A stretch of 22,317 bases of DNA from Oceanococcus sp041624435 (GCA_041624435.1 JBFJVB010000040.1:1-22317), one strand, 5' to 3'; positions 1-7,997 are shown, counted from the stretch's first letter. Notes: generated from the sequence alone by a model not told the origin. A program made the numbers and translations.

Positions 1-1341
1 ACCCTGATCGAGAAGCACAAGATGGGCGGGGATTGCCTGAATACCGGTTGTGTGCCGTCAAAAGCCCTGATCAAGACGGCAAAAACCGTGCACTTAAGTC
101 AACGCGCGCAGGCTCTGGGGCTGAAGAAGATCGATGTTGAGTTCGATTTTGCCGAGGTGATGGAGCGGGTCCAGCGCGTCATCAAGACCATCGAGCCGCA
201 TGATTCCGTCGAGCGCTACAGTGAACTCGGAGTCGAATGCATTGCGGGCGAGGCGCGCCTGGTGTCGCCCTGGGAAGTCGAGGTCAACGGCACCCGATTG
301 AGCGCCGCGAAGATCGTGATCGCTACCGGGGCGCGTCCCTTCGTGCCGCCGATCGAGGGCCTGGCCGAGTTGGGTTATCTGACCTCGGATACGGTCTGGG
401 ATCTTCGCGAACTGCCGCAACGCCTGATCGTGCTGGGCGGTGGCCCGATTGGCGCGGAACTGACCCAGGCCTTTGCCCGGCTGGGCAGTCAGGTGACCCA
501 GATCGAAATGCTGCCACGGTTGATGGTGCGCGAGGACGAGGAAGTTTCGGCCATGGTGCAGGAGCGCTTTGTCGCCGAAGGCATTGATGTCCGCGTCAAT
601 ACCCGGGCCAAGGCGGTTCGCGTGGACGGCGATGAGAAATGGCTGGTCTGCGAGGTGGACGGTGCGGATGTCGAGATTGCATTCGACCAGATCCTGGTAG
701 CCGTTGGACGAATCGCCAATGTGCAGGGCTTCGGACTGGAAGAACTCGGTGTCAAGGTGGAGCGCACGGTGCAGACCAATGAGTTCTTGCAGACCAATTT
801 CCCCAATATTTTTGCCTGTGGCGATGTGGCCGGTCCCTATCAGTTCACCCATACCGCCGCGCATCAGGCCTGGTATGCGGCGGTCAATGCCCTGTTCGGT
901 GATTTCAAGAAATTCAAGGTGGATTACTCGGTCATACCCTGGGCTACCTTCACCGATCCGGAAGTGGCCCGGGTGGGGCTGAACGAGCTGGAGGCCAAGG
1001 AGCAGGGTATTGACTACGAACTGACCCGTTATGGCATTGACGATCTGGATCGGGCGATAGCCGATGAAGATGCCTACGGCATGGTCAAGGTCCTGACGGA
1101 GCCCGGCAAGGATCGCATTCTGGGCGTGACCATCGTCGGCGAACATGCCGGCGATTTGATCGCCGAATATGTGCAGGCCATGAAGTACAAGCTTGGCATG
1201 AACAAGATTCTGGGCACCATCCACATCTATCCCACCCTGGCCGAGGCCAACAAGTTCGCCGCCGGCGAATGGAAGCGCGCCCATGCTCCGGAGGGGCTGC
1301 TGCAATGGGTGGAGCGCTTTCATGGCTGGCGGCGTAGCTAG
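1..1341 (+). CDS. Pyridine nucleotide-disulfide oxidoreductase, mercuric-reductase-like (5' truncated)
   Basis: Flavoprotein of the dihydrolipoamide dehydrogenase/mercuric reductase superfamily, cut by the window edge; the frame is open from base 1, giving 446 residues. About 30-40 N-terminal residues with the first FAD-binding Rossmann motif are missing. Visible are the redox disulfide CLNTGC (residues 12-17), the NAD(P)H-binding GGGPIGAE (near 145), the second FAD motif around FACGDVAG (near 270) and the C-terminal dimerisation domain. Lipoamide dehydrogenases carry HPTxxE at the C-terminus; here it is YPTLAE (near 410), so the catalytic His is Tyr. This is usual in the mercuric-reductase-like subgroup of unknown substrate. 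The Cys pair that true MerA has at its C-terminus is absent, so mercury reduction is unlikely. Some relatives carry an N-terminal TVB38/DedA membrane domain; whether this one does cannot be seen. Family is certain, substrate unknown. Confidence 0.93.
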   Translation, partial: TLIEKHKMGGDCLNTGCVPSKALIKTAKTVHLSQRAQALGLKKIDVEFDFAEVMERVQRVIKTIEPHDSVERYSELGVECIAGEARLVSPWEVEVNGTRLSAAKIVIATGARPFVPPIEGLAELGYLTSDTVWDLRELPQRLIVLGGGPIGAELTQAFARLGSQVTQIEMLPRLMVREDEEVSAMVQERFVAEGIDVRVNTRAKAVRVDGDEKWLVCEVDGADVEIAFDQILVAVGRIANVQGFGLEELGVKVERTVQTNEFLQTNFPNIFACGDVAGPYQFTHTAAHQAWYAAVNALFGDFKKFKVDYSVIPWATFTDPEVARVGLNELEAKEQGIDYELTRYGIDDLDRAIADEDAYGMVKVLTEPGKDRILGVTIVGEHAGDLIAEYVQAMKYKLGMNKILGTIHIYPTLAEANKFAAGEWKRAHAPEGLLQWVERFHGWRRS

Positions 1342-1347
1342 CCTGGC

Positions 1348-1376
1348 CTGCCGTCCCGCAGCGCACACGCTACAAT
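1348..1376 (+). promoter_or_regulatory. Putative sigma70 promoter of gpmA
   Basis: A good -10 hexamer TACAAT lies at 1371-1376, with a weak -35 (CTGCCG, 1348-1353) 17 nt upstream. A transcript starting near 1383 would have a leader of about 25 nt before the gpmA ATG. The -35 matches only about half the consensus. The call rests on the -10, the spacing and the position in the 66-nt gap after the oxidoreductase stop. Confidence 0.45.
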
Positions 1377-1407
1377 GTGACCCACATTTGTCCAGATCCG
1401 ATCGTCT

Positions 1408-2151
1408 ATGAGCACACTCGTTCTTCTTCGTCACGGCCAAAGCCAGTGGAATCTGGATAACCGCTTTACCGGTTGGGTGGATGTTGACCTTACCGAGCAA
1501 GGCCGCAGCGAGGCTGCCGCGTCTGGACAACTCATGAAGGAAGCGGGCCTGCGCTTCGATGTGGCCTACACCTCGGTGCTGAAGCGCGCGATTCGCACGC
1601 TGTGGATGAGCCTGGATGAAATGGATGCGATGTGGTTGCCGGTCTACCGCTCCTGGCGCTTGAATGAACGCCACTACGGCGCCCTGCAGGGGCTGAACAA
1701 GGCGGAGACTGCGGCCCAGCATGGCGAAGATCAGGTCAAGATCTGGCGGCGGTCCTACGATGTACCGCCTCCGCCCATGCCGGATAGCGACGCCGGCCAT
1801 CCGGTCAATGACCCGCGCTATGCGGCGCTGGACCGGCGGGTATTGCCGGGTACTGAATCATTGAAGCTCACGCTGGAGCGGGTCTTGCCGTACTGGTTTG
1901 ATGTGATTGCGGCCGATCTCAAGCAAGGCCGCAATGTGCTGGTGACCGCGCATGGCAATAGCCTGAGGGCCTTGTACAAGTATCTGAATCAGATCTCGGA
2001 TGAGGCGATCCTGGAGGTGAACATCCCGACCGGCATGCCGCTGCGTTTCGAGCTGGATGAGCAGCTCAATGTCCAGTCTTACGGCTATCTGGGCGATCCT
2101 GATGCGGTGGCCAAGGCCGCTGCTGCCGTCGCCAATCAGGGTAAGGCGTAA
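1408..2151 (+). CDS. gpmA: 2,3-bisphosphoglycerate-dependent phosphoglycerate mutase
   Basis: Interconverts 3-phosphoglycerate and 2-phosphoglycerate in cytoplasmic glycolysis and gluconeogenesis, using 2,3-bisphosphoglycerate as cofactor. The protein has 247 residues (E. coli GpmA has 250). The phosphohistidine motif LLRHGQSQWN puts the catalytic His at residue 9. The acid/base Glu87 lies in LNERHYGALQGLNK, and the second active-site His182 in VTAHGNSLR. The long insert between these blocks is typical of true dPGM rather than of broad phosphatases of the histidine phosphatase superfamily. The ATG at 1408 directly precedes the core strand, so no other start fits; the ribosome-binding site is weak. 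It probably has its own promoter just upstream. The downstream dehydrogenase follows after 103 nt and is not obviously linked in function. Confidence 0.97.
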   Translation: MSTLVLLRHGQSQWNLDNRFTGWVDVDLTEQGRSEAAASGQLMKEAGLRFDVAYTSVLKRAIRTLWMSLDEMDAMWLPVYRSWRLNERHYGALQGLNKAETAAQHGEDQVKIWRRSYDVPPPPMPDSDAGHPVNDPRYAALDRRVLPGTESLKLTLERVLPYWFDVIAADLKQGRNVLVTAHGNSLRALYKYLNQISDEAILEVNIPTGMPLRFELDEQLNVQSYGYLGDPDAVAKAAAAVANQGKA

Positions 2152-2254
2152 GAGATCAGGCCAAGGCTTCAGGCGTAAGGCCGCGGCGAGGGTTCGCGCA
2201 AGCATCTGGCTCGGCCCTGGCTTCAATTCCGAAGTACCGTCTGTTGAGGCTGCG

Positions 2255-3124
2255 ATGGATATTGCGTGCATAGGTTTGGGTGTCATGGGTGGCCCGATGG
2301 CAGGACATCTGCTGGCAGCCGGGCACCGGGTGCGGGTTTTCAACCGCAGCCCGCAAAAGGCTCTGGATTGGCAGCGGCGCCATGGTGGGGAGTGCTGCCA
2401 GAGCGTGAAGGAGGCCGTGGAGGGCGCCGCCGTGCTGGTGACCTGTGTCGGTAATGATGCCGACCTGAGTCAGGTGTGTCTGGGCGAGCAGGGCGCCTAC
2501 GCCTGGCTGGGGCCGGCGGCTTTGCATATTGACCACACCACCACTTCGGCGCGACAGGCGCGCCTGCTGGCGCGTCATGCGGGCCAGCGGGGGCTCGGGT
2601 TTGTCGATGCGCCGGTTTCAGGTGGTCAGGCCGGAGCCGAGCACGGCAGTCTCACCATCATGTGCGGTGGCCGCGAGGACGACTACCTCAGGGCCTGTGA
2701 GGTTTTCGCGGCGTATGCCAAGAGCCATGGTCATCTGGGCGCTGCCGGCAACGGGCAATTGAGCAAGATGGTCAACCAGATCTGCGTCGGCGGGGTGATT
2801 CAGGCCCTGGCCGAAGCCCTGCGCTTCGGTGAGGAGGCCGGGCTGGACATGCCCGCGGTCTTGGCGGTGATCGAGCACGGTGCGGCCGGTTCCTGGCAGA
2901 TGAGTCACCGGGGACGGAGCATGTTGCAGCGTGAGTTTGACTTCGGTTTTGCCGTGGACTGGATGCGCAAGGATCTGGGCATCCTGCTGGAGGAGGCCGC
3001 CGGGCTGGGGCTGGATCTGCCGCTCACCGAACGCGTCAGCGCCTACTACGACGAAATCAGCGCGGGGGGTGGTGGCCGTCTGGATACTTCGGCCCTGATC
3101 AAGCGGTTGGATCGCGCCTCCTAG
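2255..3124 (+). CDS. NAD(P)-dependent beta-hydroxyacid dehydrogenase (3-hydroxyisobutyrate dehydrogenase family)
   Basis: A 289-residue member of the 3-hydroxyisobutyrate / tartronate semialdehyde / glyoxylate-succinic semialdehyde reductase family, which oxidises or reduces beta-hydroxyacids with NAD(P). The N-terminal Rossmann motif is GLGVMGGPMAGHL (residues 6-18), followed by FNRSP, where an Arg after the second strand is often linked with NADP use. The substrate-binding block FVDAPVSGGQAGAEHGSL and the helix holding the catalytic Lys (GNGQLSKMVNQI) are both present. The frame stays open upstream to 2057 inside gpmA. I chose ATG 2255 because the Rossmann strand starts there and GAGG lies 5 nt before it. 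There is no valine-catabolism or glycerate operon around it, so the substrate cannot be assigned; glyoxylate or succinic semialdehyde reduction is as likely as 3-hydroxyisobutyrate oxidation. Confidence 0.9.
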   Translation: MDIACIGLGVMGGPMAGHLLAAGHRVRVFNRSPQKALDWQRRHGGECCQSVKEAVEGAAVLVTCVGNDADLSQVCLGEQGAYAWLGPAALHIDHTTTSARQARLLARHAGQRGLGFVDAPVSGGQAGAEHGSLTIMCGGREDDYLRACEVFAAYAKSHGHLGAAGNGQLSKMVNQICVGGVIQALAEALRFGEEAGLDMPAVLAVIEHGAAGSWQMSHRGRSMLQREFDFGFAVDWMRKDLGILLEEAAGLGLDLPLTERVSAYYDEISAGGGGRLDTSALIKRLDRAS

Positions 3125-3159
3125 ATCGCCAGTCACGTATCCCATTGAGCAGAAATCAA

Positions 3160-3861
3160 ATGAGCAAAGCGTACGATAACGACGATTTCATGCATGGGGA
3201 AGAGGCGCGCCCCCTGCGGATTCTGGCCGAGTACCTGGAGCCGCGGGCGCGACTCAGGACGCATCGCATCAGTCGGGCCATCACCTTCTGGGGTTCGGCG
3301 CGCATCGAACCCGGACAGATCAAGGTGGGTGACGGCCGCGACTACTACGCCATGGCTCAGGAGCTGGGGCAGCGGCTGGCAAGCTGGACCATGCAGACCC
3401 ACGCCGAAGGCGAACGCTTCCATATTCTGACCGGTGGCGGCCCGGGCATCATGGAAGCTGCCCATGCCGGCGCCGCATCAATCAATCCGATGCTCAATGT
3501 GGGCCTGAATATCTCCTTGCCGTTCGAGCAGAAGAGCAATCCGTACATCCCCCCGGAACAGGTGTTCGATTTCCATTATTTCTTCACCCGTAAGTTCTGG
3601 TTTTTGAACCTGTCTGCGGCACTGGTGGTTTTCCCCGGTGGTTTCGGCACCCTGGATGAGTTGTTCGAAGTGCTGACCTTGACCCAGACCGGCAAGGCGA
3701 GCCCCCGGCCGATCATCCTGTTCGGTGAAAGCTACTGGCGCGAAGTGATCAACCTGCCCGCGCTGGTCCGGCAGGGGCTGATCAGTCCCCGCGACCTGGA
3801 TCATGCGCGCCATGTCGACTCGGTCGAGAAAGCCTTTATCGCCCTGACGACGCAGCTTTGA
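3160..3861 (+). CDS. LOG family protein (nucleotide 5'-monophosphate phosphoribohydrolase-like)
   Basis: A 233-residue protein of the LOG ('Lonely Guy', formerly 'lysine decarboxylase') Rossmann-fold family. Characterised members cleave the N-glycosidic bond of cytokinin riboside or ordinary purine/pyrimidine 5'-monophosphates. Both signature blocks are present: GGGPGIMEAA (92-101) and PGGFGTLDE (159-167), the latter bearing the catalytic Glu. The N-terminal 45 residues and FWGSARIEPG are typical of the longer bacterial subgroup, not of the plant-type short form. A TTG start at 3145 would add five residues; ATG 3160 is preferred as the commoner start, though neither has a strong ribosome-binding site. 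It follows the dehydrogenase stop by 35 nt and may be co-transcribed with it. A role in nucleotide salvage is inferred from the family only. Confidence 0.88.
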   Translation: MSKAYDNDDFMHGEEARPLRILAEYLEPRARLRTHRISRAITFWGSARIEPGQIKVGDGRDYYAMAQELGQRLASWTMQTHAEGERFHILTGGGPGIMEAAHAGAASINPMLNVGLNISLPFEQKSNPYIPPEQVFDFHYFFTRKFWFLNLSAALVVFPGGFGTLDELFEVLTLTQTGKASPRPIILFGESYWREVINLPALVRQGLISPRDLDHARHVDSVEKAFIALTTQL

Positions 3862-4143
3862 ACTTGAGCACTGTCCGCCCGGTCTTGCGGGTGCATAGGC
3901 GTCCTTGCGCATGAGCACCTTGCGGTCAGTGACGATCCAGTCACCGCAAGCCTGAGCTAAGCCTTGGCGCGCCTTTCCCTTTCGCTGCCGGGAGAGCGCG
4001 TCAGGTTGCCAGACGGCCGTGCCGGTACTTCGTGGATCAGATCGCCCGGTGACTGACACCACAGCATTGCTGCAGCGACGGCGGCGGAAGCTGCGCCAGG
4101 CAGATCAGCGAACCGAATTGAATGGTTGCCTGGTCGTATCGGC
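3862..4143. other. 282-bp convergent intergenic region without a gene
   Basis: Lies between the stop of the LOG gene and the stop of the minus-strand DAHP synthase gene. The clearest element is a dyad at 3919-3950: CTTGCG and GTGAC pair with GTCAC and CGCAAG, with a GTCA bulge and a six-base loop. A small CCCG/CGGG hairpin lies before it. Neither is followed by a T-tract on either strand. Reading frames crossing the region show no recognisable domain. It may hold termination signals for both genes. Confidence 0.4.
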
Positions 4144-5475
4144 TCAGGCGGTCGCCGCGGTGGCGATGGCCATGGCCAGTTCCAGGGCCTGTTCGCCGTT
4201 GAGGCGCGGATCGACCTGGGATTGATAGCGAAGTTTCAGATCTTCGGCGCTGAGGGAGCGGGCGCCTCCGGTGCATTCCGTCACGTTCTCACCGGTCAGC
4301 TCCAGGTGTACGCCACCCAGGCGGCTGCCGCACTGACGATGGACCTGAAAAGCTTCCAGCAGCTCACGCAGAATGTCGTCGAAATCGCGGGTCTTGATGC
4401 CGTTGGCCGCCTGCTGCGTATTGCCGTGCATCGGGTCGCAGAGCCACACCACGGGGTGGCCGCTGGAGCGAACCGCTTCGATCAGTTCCGGCAATTCCTG
4501 GCTGAGCTTGTCCGCGCCAAAGCGGTGTATGAGGACCAGGCGCCCGGGCTGGCGCTCGGGGTCCAGGCTGTCCATCAGCTGGCCGAGCCATTGCACCGTC
4601 ATGCCCGGGCCCAGCTTGATCCCAATCGGATTGTTGATGCCCCGGCAGTACTCCACATGGGCATGATCGGCCTGCGCGGTGCGCATGCCGATCCACGGCA
4701 TGTGACAGCCCAGATTGTGCTGCAATCCATCCGGGGTCTGCCGGGTGAGGGCGCTTTCATACTCCAGGACCAGGGCTTCGTGGGAGCTGAACAGACGCAC
4801 CCGATCCAGATGCTCCATGCGCTGACCGGACAAGGTTTCGAAGAACTCGACGGCGGAGCCGATCTCGCGCAGCAGTGCGCCGTAGGCCTGGGCATGGGGC
4901 GCATGCTGCATCCAGGCCAGGTCCCAGTTCTCCGGATGATGCAGATCGGCAAAGCCGCCCTCGATCAGGGCGCGGACATAATTCAGGCTCAGGGCCGAAC
5001 ACGCATGCCCCTGGAGCAAGCGCTGCGGGTCCGGGGCGCGGGCGGCAGCGGTAAATTCGGGCGCATTGACCAGATCGCCGCGAAAGCTGGGCAGGGTCTG
5101 GCCATCCATGGTTTCCAGATCCGCGGAGCGGGGCTTGGCATACTGGCCGGCGAAGCGACCGATGCGAACTACCCGCTGCTTCAGGCCGTGGGTCAGGACC
5201 AGGCTCATCTGCAACAGCACGCGCAAGCGGTTGGCGATGATGTCCTGACGACATTCGCTGAAGGATTCCGCACAGTCCCCACCCTGCAGTACAAAACATT
5301 CGCCGCGGCTGGCGGCGGCGAGCTCCTGGCGCAGCGCGCTGATTTCTCCGGCGGTCACCAGAGGCGGGCGCTCGCTCAGTTCGGCGCTGGCGCGTTGCAG
5401 CGCCGGGGCATCGGGATATTGGGGTTGCTGGAGAATCGGAAAATCACGCCAGCTCTGCGGGTGCCAGTCAGTCAT
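4144..5475 (-). CDS. Class II 3-deoxy-7-phosphoheptulonate synthase (DAHP synthase)
   Basis: Condenses phosphoenolpyruvate and erythrose 4-phosphate into DAHP, the first step of the shikimate pathway to aromatic amino acids. At 443 residues it is a class II (plant/actinobacterial type) enzyme, unrelated in sequence to E. coli AroF/G/H. Visible are the metal-ligand Cys in GGDCAESF (Cys68), the substrate-binding block RFAGQYAKPRS (near 107-117), SSHEALVLEYE, the metal-site His in CDPMHGNT, GGVHLELTGENVTEC bearing the metal-site Glu, and the C-terminal QVDPRLNGEQALEL with the metal-site Asp. All four metal-ligand blocks are intact. It is shorter at the N-terminus than the M. tuberculosis enzyme, so the additional allosteric helices there are probably reduced. 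It is transcribed alone on the minus strand, convergent with the LOG gene, and no other aromatic-pathway gene is nearby. Confidence 0.96.
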   Translation of the reverse strand: MTDWHPQSWRDFPILQQPQYPDAPALQRASAELSERPPLVTAGEISALRQELAAASRGECFVLQGGDCAESFSECRQDIIANRLRVLLQMSLVLTHGLKQRVVRIGRFAGQYAKPRSADLETMDGQTLPSFRGDLVNAPEFTAAARAPDPQRLLQGHACSALSLNYVRALIEGGFADLHHPENWDLAWMQHAPHAQAYGALLREIGSAVEFFETLSGQRMEHLDRVRLFSSHEALVLEYESALTRQTPDGLQHNLGCHMPWIGMRTAQADHAHVEYCRGINNPIGIKLGPGMTVQWLGQLMDSLDPERQPGRLVLIHRFGADKLSQELPELIEAVRSSGHPVVWLCDPMHGNTQQAANGIKTRDFDDILRELLEAFQVHRQCGSRLGGVHLELTGENVTECTGGARSLSAEDLKLRYQSQVDPRLNGEQALELAMAIATAATA

Positions 5476-5504
5476 TGAAGCCAGTTAAAGCGGGTCAGGG
5501 GCGC

Positions 5505-5512
5505 GTATTATG
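5505..5512 (-). promoter_or_regulatory. Putative -10 region of the DAHP synthase gene
   Basis: Read on the minus strand, GCGCATAATACGCGC holds overlapping -10-like hexamers CATAAT and TAATAC. They would place transcription start about 24 nt before the ATG at 5475. No good -35 was found at the right spacing. The site lies in the 84-bp gap behind the lipoprotein gene. GCGC half-sites flank the AT core, so an operator is also possible. Confidence 0.35.
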
Positions 5513-5559
5513 CGCACTTTTGCGGCGAAGTTCCGGCCGGCAGTGGTGGCGTCCCGATC

Positions 5560-6501
5560 TCAGGGTGCGGTCAGGGGCAGTCGGACCAGTTGGGTGGGCA
5601 GTTGCTCGGAGATGATCAACGCGCTGCGGTTGCCCGCTTCAATCCCGGCGCCTTCGGCCTGATGCAGAGCCGGCAGGCCCAGGGAGCGAGGCGTCGGTTG
5701 CATCGCCGCCATCAGACTCTGCCCCGGCAAGCGGTCGAAGACATAGGCTTCCTGATAGGTCAGCAGCAGGATTTGAGTTCCATCCGCACTTATGTCCAGC
5801 GCCGTGGGTTGCCCGGAGGAGTCCCGTTGCCAGAGTGAGCTTGAGCCCGAAGAGCGCTGGGGCAGGGAGGTCAGGTCGAACAGATATTCAGCAGTGGCCT
5901 GGGTCTGACTCAGGGCCTGGTGCAGCGGCAAGGCGTAGACACGTGGCGGCTCGTCCCGCTTGCTGATAAATATCAGCCTGTGTTCCAGGGGGTCATAGCT
6001 GACGGCTTCGCAGTCGCGCGGCCCATCCGGAAAACGCATCCGCAGGTGATGCGCGACCTGGGCCGTGCGGATGCCCGGTAAGGGTTCAGGCACAAAGTAC
6101 AGATCAACAACGCTACGCCGGGCCCGATTGTCACCGACGTCGGCGAGCAGGACGAAGTCAGGCGCGCCGGTCATGCCCGGCAGCATCGCGATGTCTTCCC
6201 AATCGGTATTCCTGATCTCGCCGGTCAGTGCCACCGCCGCAATGGTTTGTGCAGACGCATCCAGGCGATACAGCACAGCGGGATTGCCGCTGTCGTTCAG
6301 CGCCCAGAAGACGTCGGCCTGCTGGCGGCTGCTGACCAGCCCGCTGGCCTCGTGCAGTTCCCGCTGGGTCAGGCTGAAACGTTCACTGCCGGGGGGCAAT
6401 GGGCGCGCGGAGTCAGCGGTGACGATGCAGCCCGCGGCCGACAGCATCAGCACCGCGATCAGTCCCGCGGCGCCAGCAGTCCTCAGTCGGCTTGGAAGCA
6501 C
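5560..6501 (-). CDS. Secreted lipoprotein, probable beta-propeller, function unknown
   Basis: A 313-residue protein with a lipoprotein signal peptide: basic start, hydrophobic core, then LSAAGC with the lipidated Cys at residue 25. The mature part shows spaced acidic motifs, TDWEDIA, LLADVGDN, RDCEAVSYDP and EGAGIEAG, set among short beta-rich repeats. This resembles secreted propeller proteins of the SdiA-regulated/phytase-like kind, in which such acidic residues bind calcium; that link is by pattern only. The start is a GTG at 6501, five bases after the stop of the upstream SDR gene. It is the only start that supplies a complete signal peptide, and it suggests translational coupling. The likely site is the inner leaflet of the outer membrane. 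I do not recognise a named family, and no catalytic function should be assumed. Confidence 0.78.
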   Translation of the reverse strand: MLPSRLRTAGAAGLIAVLMLSAAGCIVTADSARPLPPGSERFSLTQRELHEASGLVSSRQQADVFWALNDSGNPAVLYRLDASAQTIAAVALTGEIRNTDWEDIAMLPGMTGAPDFVLLADVGDNRARRSVVDLYFVPEPLPGIRTAQVAHHLRMRFPDGPRDCEAVSYDPLEHRLIFISKRDEPPRVYALPLHQALSQTQATAEYLFDLTSLPQRSSGSSSLWQRDSSGQPTALDISADGTQILLLTYQEAYVFDRLPGQSLMAAMQPTPRSLGLPALHQAEGAGIEAGNRSALIISEQLPTQLVRLPLTAP

Positions 6502-6506
6502 CTGGG

Positions 6507-7292
6507 TCAGTGCTTGACCATGTCGCGAACCACGACGCCAAACAGCCAGGAATTCAGCGGACGAGGCAGGAGTCGGGTGGCCAGCACGTTGACCAGATTG
6601 AGCAGGCCCGCCACCGTGGTCCGGCGTTTGCCCAGCTTGCGCAGGGCCTGGGAAACCACCGTGTCAGCATTCATCGCCATCAGCGCGGCGACCGGGCCTT
6701 TGTAGTCCTCGAATTCAGTGCGCGTGGCGCCGGGACACAGGGCCATCACATCGACCCCGTGACGGGCCAGTTCGCCGCCCAGGGCTTCGGCCAGAATCAG
6801 ATCGTAGGCCTTGGACGCGGAGTAATGCCCCCAGTACGGGATGCCCGCAAAGCCGGCGATCGAGGCCGAAAAAATTATCCCGCCACGGCGCCGTTCGCGC
6901 ATCGCCTGGCCGAAATGATGGGCCAGGACCATGGCCGCGCGGCAATTGACGTGCAACAACAGCAACTCCTGGTCCAGACTATTGTCGAGAAATTCACCGC
7001 TGTTGGTGAAGCCGGCGTTGTTGATCAGCAGTCCGATTTCCAGGTCGGCGGTCGCGGCCTGAATGGGTTCGAGCAGGTCTTCACGTCCCAGATCAACGGC
7101 CACACAGCGATACTCGATACCAAATTCCTGCTGCAGAGCTGCGCCCAGACTTTGCAGTCGATCTTCGCGCCGCGCGATGAGCACCAGATTCAGGCCTTGG
7201 CCCGCCAATTGACGCGCAAATTCCTCACCCAGGCCAGCGGAGGCTCCCGAAACCACCGCCCAAGGTCCGTATTTCTGCTTCAAGTCGCCCAT
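6507..7292 (-). CDS. Short-chain dehydrogenase/reductase (SDR) family oxidoreductase
   Basis: A classical SDR of 261 residues, NAD(P)(H)-dependent and cytoplasmic. The cofactor motif SGASAGLG is at residues 15-22 (TGxxxGxG pattern), LLINNAG near 89-95, the catalytic Ser in FSASIAG, and the YSASK active-site pair is Tyr157/Lys161. The ARRE that ends strand 2 supplies Arg residues commonly seen in NADP-preferring members. The C-terminus after PGATRTEF extends about 70 residues and resembles the DltE/YqjQ-type subgroup that acts on acyl or ketone substrates. An upstream ATG at 7325 is open, but ATG 7292 is chosen because AGGGG sits 6-7 nt before it and the protein then starts just before the Rossmann strand. 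It is followed at 5 nt by the lipoprotein gene. Substrate unknown. Confidence 0.92.
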   Translation of the reverse strand: MGDLKQKYGPWAVVSGASAGLGEEFARQLAGQGLNLVLIARREDRLQSLGAALQQEFGIEYRCVAVDLGREDLLEPIQAATADLEIGLLINNAGFTNSGEFLDNSLDQELLLLHVNCRAAMVLAHHFGQAMRERRRGGIIFSASIAGFAGIPYWGHYSASKAYDLILAEALGGELARHGVDVMALCPGATRTEFEDYKGPVAALMAMNADTVVSQALRKLGKRRTTVAGLLNLVNVLATRLLPRPLNSWLFGVVVRDMVKH

Positions 7293-7499
7293 GACTACCC
7301 CTATTTTGATTACAGTCTTATTCACGTCAGATTATGGAACAGGTGCCTTCGTGTTGCTCTCTCACCCGCACTGGCACGGGATCATCGCATATTTCAACTG
7401 GGCTCAAGCCGGGCGAGCTGGCCGTTGGCGGCTGAAATCCGGGCTCCGGCGTAACGGGCAGCCGCACAGCGTGCGGCATCTGCCGCGAAGGGGGCGCTG

Positions 7500-7997
7500 A
7501 TGCTGCCGGAACGACGGGCCATGGACTGCTTGCAGGACAGCCTGGAGCGGCTCAATCGGGAACTGGGCCGCGAGGATCCCTTGCCCTTGTTACGCTTTGA
7601 TCTGCGTGGACGCAGCGCGGGTCAGGCGCGGCTGGCCAACTGGTGCATCCGCTTGAATCTCGACTTGCTACGGCAACACGGTGATGTCTTTATCGCCGAT
7701 ACGGTGCCGCACGAGCTGGCTCATCTGGTGGCCTACGCGATGTTCGGGTCCCGCATCCGACCGCACGGCAAGGAATGGCGGGCCCTGATGCAGCTGCTGG
7801 AACGGCCGGCAACGGTCTGCCATTCCTATGCGGTGCAGCCGGCGCGGCGGGTAAGCCGGTACGCCTATCGCTGTGCCTGCCGCAGCCATCAGCTCAGCAG
7901 CATTCGGCATCGGCGAATTCTCGCCGGTCAGGCCTACGCGTGTCGCCGTTGTGGTCAGACGCTGACAGAAGGTGACGCGCCGCACGCCGCTTGTTAA
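7500..7997 (+). CDS. sprT: SprT-like zinc metallopeptidase
   Basis: A 165-residue SprT-domain protein. The zinc-binding HELAH is at residues 71-75 and a third ligand His89 lies in IRPHGKEW, the spacing expected for SprT/SPRTN. The C-terminal part has the zinc-ribbon-like cysteines CAC and CRRC that accompany bacterial SprT. Eukaryotic SPRTN with this domain cleaves DNA-protein crosslinks; bacterial SprT is much less studied, so proteolysis is inferred from the family. The ATG at 7500 has AGGGGG about 7 nt upstream and overlaps an unrelated TGA. The 207-bp gap before it is shared with the divergent SDR gene and should hold both promoters, though I could not pick out convincing hexamers. The next gene starts about 22 nt downstream. 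Confidence 0.9.
   Translation: MLPERRAMDCLQDSLERLNRELGREDPLPLLRFDLRGRSAGQARLANWCIRLNLDLLRQHGDVFIADTVPHELAHLVAYAMFGSRIRPHGKEWRALMQLLERPATVCHSYAVQPARRVSRYAYRCACRSHQLSSIRHRRILAGQAYACRRCGQTLTEGDAPHAAC

Noticed and set aside
94..1800. Open frame of 568 codons on the minus strand opposite the flavoreductase and gpmA
   Set aside because: Spans two real genes and their gap on the other strand; codon-bias artefact.
3478..4062. Minus-strand frame reaching into the 3862-4143 gap, considered as a gene remnant
   Set aside because: Half of it is antisense to the LOG gene, and the part in the gap has no recognisable motif.
4126..5478. Open frame of 450 codons on the plus strand opposite the DAHP synthase gene
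   Set aside because: Near-exact antisense of a gene with all catalytic motifs; its translation matches no fold pattern.
7291..7500. Open frame of 69 codons in the SDR/sprT gap
   Set aside because: No ribosome-binding site, and the first bases overlap the SDR start on the other strand. The composition is not protein-like, and the region is needed for two divergent promoters.
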